Below are positions 58,075 to 64,000 of a DNA stretch of 64,000 bases, piece by piece. The position numbers and the translations under genes were made by a program. Each line of letters begins with the position of its first letter. The first letter of the stretch is position 1. Source of the stretch: Actinomadura sp. NBRC 104425 (GTDB lineage Bacteria > Actinomycetota > Actinomycetes > Streptosporangiales > Streptosporangiaceae); contig NZ_BSTN01000005.1 in the NCBI RefSeq assembly GCF_030269545.1, forward strand, positions 186,001 to 250,000. Direction: 5' to 3'. The notes under the pieces are model-generated. The model searched no databases. It was not told where the DNA came from and worked only from the letters and a program-made list of their open reading frames with translations.

Positions 58075-59466
58075 TCACACGCCCGCCTCGGCCAGGCTCA
58101 TCCGCGTCTGCCCCACCTGCACCTTCCGCAGGTAGAACATCCAGGTGAGCAGCACGCACACCCCGTAGAACGCGGCCAGCGCCAGCAGCGCGGGCGCGAT
58201 GCCCTGCGTCTCCTCGATGGAGATCCGGAACGTCTGCTGGATCAGCACTCCCCCGGCGGCGCCGACCGCCGAGATGATGCCGATCGCGGCCGCCGCGGTC
58301 CGCCGGGCCCGCGTCAGCGCCCGCTCGGTGGCGGCGGCGTCGCTGCGGTCCACCTCGGCCAGCTCCCGCGCCCGGAAGATCGCCGGGATCATCCGGTAGG
58401 TGGAGCCGTTGCCGATCCCGGTGGTGACGAACACGAACAGGAACGCCGTCAGGAAGAAGGGCCAGCTTGCGGCCCGCACCGACCCGGCCACCGCCGCGAC
58501 GCCCAGCCCCATCAGCAAGAAGTTCACCATCGTGACCCGGGCGCCGCCGAACCGGTCGGCCAGCCAGCCGCCGAGCGGACGCGCCAGCGACCCGGCGAAG
58601 GCCCCCAGCCAGATGAAGTGCGCCCCGGTGATGTCGGGGAACGTGTTCTTGATCAGCACCCCGAAGGAGAACGAGTAGCCGATGAACGACCCGAAGGTGC
58701 CGATGTACAGCACCGACATCACGACCGTCTGCCCGTCCTTGGTGCCGGCGGCCATCTCCCGCAGCGTGTACGCCGACGTCGCCTTGGTCAGGTTGTTCAT
58801 GAACAGATAGGCGGTCACCGCGGCCAGCAGGATGAACGGCATCCACACCCAGCCCACGGCGGCCAGGCCGAACGCGGTGATCAGCGGGGGCATGGCCAGC
58901 TGCGTGACACTTGTGCCCAGATTGCCGCCGGCGGCGTTCAGCCCGAGTGGCAGACCCTGCCGCCCGGCCGGGTAGAAGTGGGTGATGTTGGCCATCGAGG
59001 AGGCGAAGTTGCCGCCGCCCAGGCCGGTGGTCGCCGCGATCAGCAGCAGCACCCAGTACGGGATGTCCGGGTTCTCGATCGCGTACACGAACAGCGCGCA
59101 CGGCACGAGCAGCAGCAGCGCGCTGACGACCGTCCAGTTGCGGCCGCCGAACCGGGCCGGGGCGAAGGTGTAGGGGATGCGGATCGCCGCCCCCACCAGG
59201 TTGGGCAGCGTCGTCAGCCACAGCGTCTGGCCCACCGACAGCCGAATGCCGTTGTCGGCCAGGTTCAGCACCGCGATGCTCCACAGCAGCCACACGCAGA
59301 AGCCCAGGTGCTCGGTGAAGATCGAGAAGGCCAGGTTGCGGGCGGCGACCCGCCGGCCCGTCTCCGCCCAGAACCGGTCGTCGTCGGGCTCCCAGTGGTC
59401 GATCCAGCGACCACCCCGCGGTGCGGCCCCCGTCCGCGGGGCGGCTTCGTCGGTCAGCGCCGTCAT
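58075..59466 (-). CDS. narK: Nitrate/nitrite transporter (MFS, NarK type)
   Basis: 463 residues with about twelve helices. Both nitrate signatures of the NNP family are seen: GLGGGNFASSMANITHFYPAGRQGLPLGLNAAGGNLG and a second GIGNGSTYRMIPAIF. The N-terminal WIDHWEPDDDRFW is typical of actinobacterial NarK. It imports nitrate or exchanges nitrate for nitrite. AAGGAG lies 6 bases before ATG 59466. With nasC/nasB and nirBD it completes nitrate assimilation. The exact GlnR array of nir and nas was not found in its leader. Confidence 0.94.
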   Translation of the reverse strand: MTALTDEAAPRTGAAPRGGRWIDHWEPDDDRFWAETGRRVAARNLAFSIFTEHLGFCVWLLWSIAVLNLADNGIRLSVGQTLWLTTLPNLVGAAIRIPYTFAPARFGGRNWTVVSALLLLVPCALFVYAIENPDIPYWVLLLIAATTGLGGGNFASSMANITHFYPAGRQGLPLGLNAAGGNLGTSVTQLAMPPLITAFGLAAVGWVWMPFILLAAVTAYLFMNNLTKATSAYTLREMAAGTKDGQTVVMSVLYIGTFGSFIGYSFSFGVLIKNTFPDITGAHFIWLGAFAGSLARPLGGWLADRFGGARVTMVNFLLMGLGVAAVAGSVRAASWPFFLTAFLFVFVTTGIGNGSTYRMIPAIFRARELAEVDRSDAAATERALTRARRTAAAAIGIISAVGAAGGVLIQQTFRISIEETQGIAPALLALAAFYGVCVLLTWMFYLRKVQVGQTRMSLAEAGV

Positions 59467-59652
59467 GGCGTCTCCTTCGGGTGTCGTCGGCGGCCGGCGG
59501 CGTTGCCGGACGGATCCTGCGGACATCCGCGAAGGTAGGGACGGCGGGTTACGCGGGGCGGCACGTCATGTGCCCGTGGTGCTACATCCCGCGCACATAG
59601 GTAACACCTTCCTGTGAAACCGGGCTGCTTCCGGGGCGGCCCGAGCCCCAGG

Positions 59653-60342
59653 TCAGGACCCCTGCGACGATCCGGCTCCGGCCCCCGGGCGGCGCCTGGC
59701 CCCGGGCCCGGACGCGGCGTCGGCATCCGGCCAGGACGGGGACCGGCCCGAGGAGCGCAGCACCGCCTCCCAGGCGTCGCCCGACGCCAGCGGCAGATGC
59801 GGCACGCCCCAGTGCCACGCCGACACCAGCAGCTCGGGGTCGCGCGGCCGGTAGTCCTCGCCGATCGCGCGCGCCAGGTCCCAGGCGTGCAGGTGCCACT
59901 CCACGCAGGCCGCGCCCGCGTGGTCGCCGACGGTGTACTTGGTGCCCCGGTAGACCAGGTGGGTGCGGTCCCACATGTCGGGCATCAGGTCGGCGTAGGC
60001 GCCGGCCGACACCGTGAACGCCATGATCCGGTCGGGGCCCGGCTCGGGCGGCAGCACGGCCAGCTCGGCGGCGTTCTGCCGGGCCTGCTGGCGGATCAGC
60101 ACCGCGGCCGCGGCATCCCGGGCGAACAGCTTGGCCAGCCGGCTGTCCGGGGCGTCCTGCAGGTACTCCAGGTAGTTCTCGGCGACGCAGCGCAGATGGC
60201 CGACCAGGTCGATGATCTGCCACTCGGTGCACGGGGTGGGGGCCGTCCAGTCCGCCACCCGGTCGGCCAGCGCGCGGATCGCCTGCACCCCGTCCCGGTA
60301 GGACTCCAGAACGCGATGACGGTCAGGCGGCGTGCGCTCCAC
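59653..60342 (-). CDS. Maleylpyruvate isomerase N-domain (DinB-like) family protein
   Basis: 229 residues. The four-helix DinB/MDMPI fold is suggested by WTAPTPCTEWQIIDLVGHLRCVAENYLEYL with His in LVGHL, and EWHLHAWDLARAIGED carrying the HxxxW-type metal ligands. The family includes mycothiol-dependent enzymes of actinomycetes. Substrate unknown. GTG 60342 has GGGGGAA 7 bases upstream; the frame continues upstream without a start signal. The C-terminal 30 residues are low-complexity. Confidence 0.8.
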   Translation of the reverse strand: MERTPPDRHRVLESYRDGVQAIRALADRVADWTAPTPCTEWQIIDLVGHLRCVAENYLEYLQDAPDSRLAKLFARDAAAAVLIRQQARQNAAELAVLPPEPGPDRIMAFTVSAGAYADLMPDMWDRTHLVYRGTKYTVGDHAGAACVEWHLHAWDLARAIGEDYRPRDPELLVSAWHWGVPHLPLASGDAWEAVLRSSGRSPSWPDADAASGPGARRRPGAGAGSSQGS

Positions 60343-60629
60343 GTGACTTCCCCCCGCGGTCAGAGCACCTTCGACGGCCGGCCGACGCGCCGGACCGGCG
60401 GCTGCACCTGCGTGCACAGCGTGCGGACCCCTGGGCGGGACGCGTCGGCGGCGTCGGCCGCGGCAGGGTGCCGCGCAGGCGACGCGGAGCGTCCCGGCGT
60501 TCCCCGAGGGGCTACGTTCTCAGAAGTCGGCGGCCGGTGCCACCGGAAGGCGCTGTGTCGCCCCTCCCGGGTCGGCCGCCCCCGCCCGGCGCCGGGCGGG
60601 ATGCCGGAAACCGGACTCGCGGGCCCGTG

Positions 60630-61046
60630 TCAGGCCGCTACGCCGGGCCGGGTGCGAAAGCCGAGCCGGTGCGCCTCCCGCGCGGTGTGCAGCCGGTCGA
60701 CCTCATCGGTCCAGGGCCGCACGGCCGGCTTGGCCTTGGCCTCGCGGCGCGCGATCTCGGCGGCGCGGCGTGCCGCGGCGTCGGCGCCGTCGGAGACGTA
60801 CACGCGGGGGCCCATGGCGACCCGCTCGGCGGCCTCGGCGGCCAGCAGCACCTCGGTGAGCGCCTTGTCGAACGCCACCGACAGCGCCCGCAGCTCCTCC
60901 GCGGGCCGCGCCTCGGCCTCGGCGGCGCGCAGCGCGCGCTCGGCCTCGGTGGCGGCCGCCAGCCGGTCGCGGTAGGCCGCGGCCAGCCGCTCGTCGGCGG
61001 CGTAGCGCTCGGCGACGTCCTTGCTCACCCGGCGACGCAAGGCCAT
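60630..61046 (-). CDS. Hypothetical coiled-coil protein
   Basis: 138 residues, highly charged, mostly A, E, R and L in heptad-like order (RLAAAYRDRLAAATEAERALRAAEAEARPAEELRALSVAFDKALTEVLLAAEAAERVAMG), so a long helix or coiled coil (about 15-80) is expected. The rest is basic. No domain recognised. AAGGAGGGGG gives an excellent ribosome site 5 bases before ATG 61046. It may be a small DNA- or cell-division-associated factor, but that is only a guess. Confidence 0.6.
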   Translation of the reverse strand: MALRRRVSKDVAERYAADERLAAAYRDRLAAATEAERALRAAEAEARPAEELRALSVAFDKALTEVLLAAEAAERVAMGPRVYVSDGADAAARRAAEIARREAKAKPAVRPWTDEVDRLHTAREAHRLGFRTRPGVAA

Positions 61047-61200
61047 GGCGGTCCCCCTCCTTCGTCCGCGGCCGCAACCGGCCGTGCTCGACTCTACCCG
61101 GCCGCGACCGGCCGTTCGTGGCACGTGATCGAGGTGTGATCGGCAGTTAGCGTACGCCCGTCCCCGGCGTGTCGCGACGGCGGACACCCCGCCCACGCCC

Positions 61201-61218
61201 TTTACGCAGTAAGGTAAG
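61201..61218. promoter_or_regulatory. Operator-like motif before the TetR gene
   Basis: TTTACGCAGTAAGGTAAG differs by one base from 43240-43257. It contains the small palindrome TTAC-GCA-GTAA, and TAAGGT fits a -10 box, so the TetR protein may bind here to control itself. Confidence 0.5.
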
Positions 61219-61226
61219 TGCTCACT

Positions 61227-61820
61227 ATGGTCCGACAGCCGAGCATCAACGCCCAGAACCGCCCGCCGCTGACCATCGAGCGGATCATCGAGGCGGCGCT
61301 TGCGATCGTCGACGGACAGGGACTCGGCCGCCTCACCATGCGCCGCCTCGGCGACGCCCTGCAGGTGGAGGCCATGGCCATCTACCACCACCTGCCCCGC
61401 GGCAAGGAGCAGCTGCTGGACGGCCTGGTCGCGCACGTGGCGGTCGCGCCGGCCGCCCCCGCGGACGGCGCCGACTGGCGCGACGCGCTGCGCCGCTGGG
61501 CCGTCGCCTACCGCGAGCGGCTGCTGGAGCACGCGGGGGTGCTGCCGCTGCTGGTCACCCGGCGCAACCCCGCCGCCCTGGCCTCCACCGCCGCGTCGCT
61601 GCGCGAGCTGATGCACCGCGGCGGCGTGCCCGACGACGCCGCGGCCGTCGCCGCCCACACGCTGCTGGCGTTCGTCATCGGGCACGTCGCGCTGGAGGTG
61701 CGCGGCACCGGCGACGACGGCGCCACCACCGCGGCGGCCGCCGGACCCGACGGCCCGGTCGACTGGCAGGCCCGCTTCACCACCGCCCTCGACCAGATCA
61801 TGGCCGCCGTCGCCCCCTGA
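61227..61820 (+). CDS. TetR family transcriptional regulator (TetR_C-type)
   Basis: 197 residues. The N-terminal DNA-binding domain is ERIIEAALAIVDGQGLGRLTMRRLGDALQVEAMAIYHHLPRGKEQLLDGL, close to the tetracycline-repressor branch. The C-terminal ligand domain is all-helical. ATG 61227 is close to the predicted start of transcription; GTG 61218 is an alternative. No obvious target except perhaps its own gene; neighbours are a coiled-coil gene and the lut genes. Confidence 0.88.
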   Translation: MVRQPSINAQNRPPLTIERIIEAALAIVDGQGLGRLTMRRLGDALQVEAMAIYHHLPRGKEQLLDGLVAHVAVAPAAPADGADWRDALRRWAVAYRERLLEHAGVLPLLVTRRNPAALASTAASLRELMHRGGVPDDAAAVAAHTLLAFVIGHVALEVRGTGDDGATTAAAAGPDGPVDWQARFTTALDQIMAAVAP

Positions 61821-61882
61821 CCCGCGGCGCCGCACCGGCCCCGGCCGGCCGCTCTTGCCCCGGTCGGCCAGTCCTCGACGAT

Positions 61883-62524
61883 CTAGTCCTCGACGATGAG
61901 GACCTCCAGGCTGCGGGGGCCCTGGCCGCCCTCGGCCCGCCGCGCCTCGGGGCCGCCCGCGACGGGCGGACCGCTGATCCAGGTCAGCGGACGCTCCGGC
62001 CGCAGCCGCGCCACCGCCTCGGGCACGGTGCCGACGATCTGGTCGGCGTGCACCACGCACAGGTGGTAGTCGGGCACCAGCGACAGCAGCCTGCGCCCCT
62101 GCGCGCGGCCCCCGTCCAGCACGATCGTGCCGGTCTGCGCGATCGCCACGGCGCAGCCGGTCACCACGCCGTCCAACCCCTGCAGGGTCTCCAGATCGGT
62201 CAGGCCGGTGTCGGCGACGGCGTGCACGCCGTCCAGCTCCGACAGCCACCCGAACGGCAGGTCCGCCGGGGCCGCGATGCGCCGCGCCGCCCGCGCCCAC
62301 AGCGCGGCCGCCACCGACGTCGCCAGATCGTCGGCGCCGGCGTGCCGGACGGTCGCGCGGCGGGCGGCGACCCGCTCGGTGAACATCGCGACCACGTCGG
62401 CGCGGGTGGCGGCCTCGGCCGCGGTGAGGCGGCGCCGGTAGCCGCGCGGCACGTCCACGCCCGTGCCGCGCGCCTCGCCGAGCGCGTCGCGCACGCGCCG
62501 CAGGATCCGCTCGCGCGAACTCAC
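61883..62524 (-). CDS. lutC: LutC/YkgG-type LUD domain protein
   Basis: 213 residues with the LUD fold: GVVTGCAVAIAQTGTIVLDGG (GTAxTGT-like core) and LCVVHADQIVGTVPEAVARL. LutC with LutA and LutB forms the cytosolic L-lactate utilisation complex that oxidises lactate to pyruvate. GTG 62524 overlaps the lutB stop by four bases, which supports it over the open frame further upstream. Last gene of the operon. Confidence 0.9.
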   Translation of the reverse strand: MSSRERILRRVRDALGEARGTGVDVPRGYRRRLTAAEAATRADVVAMFTERVAARRATVRHAGADDLATSVAAALWARAARRIAAPADLPFGWLSELDGVHAVADTGLTDLETLQGLDGVVTGCAVAIAQTGTIVLDGGRAQGRRLLSLVPDYHLCVVHADQIVGTVPEAVARLRPERPLTWISGPPVAGGPEARRAEGGQGPRSLEVLIVED

Positions 62525-63960
62525 CGCGCTCCCCCGCTCCGCGGGCGGGCCCGCCACCAGCCGCGGAAGCCGCCCGCCGGCGGGGCGGGCAGGTCGCGTG
62601 CCTCGGTCCACTTGCCCAGCAGGCCGGGCAGCCGCCGGATGCGGCCGCCGCGCGACAGCAGCCGCGCCCACCGCGCGCCCGACCGCAGCGCCGCCTCGTA
62701 GCGGCCCTGCTCCCCCATCGTCCAGGCGGCGCTGCGCATCATCACAAGCTCGGGCGTGGGCACCGGTCGGCGCCGCCGCGACTCCACCACCGCGCCCCGC
62801 AGGTGCACCAGCAGCCCCGGAATGTCGATCTTGACGGGGCACACGTCGGCGCAGGCCCCGCACAGCGTGGACGCGTACGGCAGGGACGCGTGCGCCGCGC
62901 TCTCCACGCCCTCGACCAGCGGCGTCACCACGGCGCCGATCGGCCCGCCGCCGCGCGGTCCGTAGGGCTCGTCGCCGGTGCGCTCGTAGACGGGGCACAC
63001 GTGCGCGCACGCCGAGCAGCGCACGCAGCGCAGCGCGGCCCGTCCGGCCTCGTCGGCCAGCACGGCGGTGCGGCCGTTGTCCAGCAGCACCAGGTGCAGC
63101 TCGCGGGGCCCGTCGCCGGGTGTGACGCCGGTCCAGGTGGACACGGCGGGGCTCATCCTGTCCCCGGTGGCCGACCGCGGCAGCAGTTGCAGCAGCACCT
63201 CCAGGTCGCTCCAGGTGGGCACGACGGCGTCGATGCCCGCCACGCAGATCAGCGTGTCCGGCACGGTCACCGCCGCGCGGCCGTTGCCCTCGGACTCCAG
63301 CAGCACCAGCGTGCCGGTGTCGGCCACCATGAAGTCGGCGCCGCACACCGCCACCCGCGCCGACAGCAGCCGCCGCCGCAGGTGGTCGCGGGCCGCGGCG
63401 GCGAGCGCGGCCGGGTCGTCGGGCAGGTCGGGCGGCGCGTCCGGCAGCCGCGCCAGCAGCTCGCGCAGCCGCGCCCGGTCGCGGTGGAACGCCGGGGGCG
63501 CGGGGCGAGCGGCGGGCCGCCGGCCGCCGCCGAGCCGGGCGACCAGTTCGGCCAGGTCGGTGGGGTGGACGGTCACGCCCGCCTCGGCCAGGGCGTCGTG
63601 CAGGCCGATCTCGCGGGCGGCGGGCACGGCGGCCGTCACCACCTCGCCCTGCCCGGTCGCCCGCACCAGGCCGGTGACCAGGCGGGCGGCCTCGGCGGCG
63701 TCGGCGGCCCAGTGCACGGCGCCGCCCGCCTCGGTGACCGACTTCTCCAGCCGCTCCAGGTAGGCGTCGAGGTTGAGCAGCGTCTCGTCGCGGATGGCGC
63801 GTCCGGCCTCGCGCAGCTCCTGCCAGTCGCCCAGCTCGCCCGCGGCCGCCTCGCGCCGCCGCCGCAGCGCCGCGGCGTCGGCCCGCAGATCGCGGCGCAG
63901 CCCGGTGTCGGCCAGGGCGGTGCGCGCCGCCGCCGCGAACTTGGGCATGGGCAGCGGCAC
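62521..63960 (-). CDS. lutB: LutB-type lactate utilisation iron-sulfur protein
   Basis: 479 residues. An N-terminal LUD domain (VCGADFMVADTGTLVLLESEGNGRAAVTVPDTLICVAG) is followed by a ferredoxin-like pair of [4Fe-4S] sites (CVRCSACAHVCP about 306-317, CGACADVCP about 358-366). It works with LutA and LutC in L-lactate oxidation. GTG 63960 or ATG 63948 may start it; no clear ribosome site separates them. A lutA gene would be expected just right of the window; the last 40 bases show no stop for it. Confidence 0.93.
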   Translation of the reverse strand: MPLPMPKFAAAARTALADTGLRRDLRADAAALRRRREAAAGELGDWQELREAGRAIRDETLLNLDAYLERLEKSVTEAGGAVHWAADAAEAARLVTGLVRATGQGEVVTAAVPAAREIGLHDALAEAGVTVHPTDLAELVARLGGGRRPAARPAPPAFHRDRARLRELLARLPDAPPDLPDDPAALAAAARDHLRRRLLSARVAVCGADFMVADTGTLVLLESEGNGRAAVTVPDTLICVAGIDAVVPTWSDLEVLLQLLPRSATGDRMSPAVSTWTGVTPGDGPRELHLVLLDNGRTAVLADEAGRAALRCVRCSACAHVCPVYERTGDEPYGPRGGGPIGAVVTPLVEGVESAAHASLPYASTLCGACADVCPVKIDIPGLLVHLRGAVVESRRRRPVPTPELVMMRSAAWTMGEQGRYEAALRSGARWARLLSRGGRIRRLPGLLGKWTEARDLPAPPAGGFRGWWRARPRSGGAR

Positions 63961-64000
63961 CGGCCCCGCGGAGGAGTCCCTCCCCCCGGCGGAGGAGCCG

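Overview
The window is very GC-rich, almost fully coding DNA from an actinomycete. This rests on GTG starts, ATGA/GTGA overlaps, leaderless promoters, menaquinone genes, a mycothiol-type DinB-fold protein and GlnR-like boxes. The gene set would suit the Thermomonosporaceae/Streptosporangiales, but the family is my inference. No rRNA, tRNA, CRISPR array or intact transposase was seen.

Layout. 0-6.3 kb: end of a sensor kinase, then a polyprenyl-phosphate sugar module (GT2-GtrA fusion and two GT39 membrane transferases). 6.4-20.4 kb: housekeeping and stress genes (pterin dehydratase, LOG-like protein, two DJ-1/PfpI proteins, PhoX phosphatase, ArsR plus SRPBCC pair, TerD, RidA, HAD, YigZ) with several worn, gene-poor gaps. 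20.4-26 kb: a decayed stretch with an orphan response regulator, a broken histidine kinase, PAP2 phosphatase, a broken HAD phosphatase, a tyrosine integrase and about 1.8 kb without a recognisable gene. 26.1-31.7 kb: cydABDC for cytochrome bd oxidase and its assembly. 31.8-36.3 kb: a gas vesicle cluster on the minus strand (gvpA F G O J L S K plus an Ala-rich membrane protein). 36.9-38.2 kb: an Erm-type 23S rRNA methyltransferase with an elaborate leader. 38.2-43.1 kb: menaquinone genes menB, menC, menD and divergent menE. 43.5-45.0 kb: a sigma-70 factor. 45.2-47.7 kb: a drug-export ABC pair with a divergent MarR regulator. 47.7-59.5 kb: nitrate/nitrite assimilation (nirBD-hemD-cbiX, nasC-nasB, narK) around a NUDIX gene. 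59.6-64 kb: small genes, a TetR regulator and the lutC-lutB lactate genes, cut by the window edge.

How the parts fit. menBCDE supply the quinone used by the cytochrome bd oxidase. narK imports nitrate, NasC/NasB reduce it to nitrite, NirBD reduce nitrite to ammonium, and HemD and CbiX belong to the route to the siroheme of NirB. Both nir and nas carry the same 49-bp array of five pentamers at 11-bp spacing upstream, a GlnR-like operator. The most notable regulatory find is upstream of erm: a WhiB7-like promoter, a leaderless short reading frame containing an Arg-Leu-Arg motif of the macrolide-arrest type, and a hairpin that buries the erm ribosome binding site.
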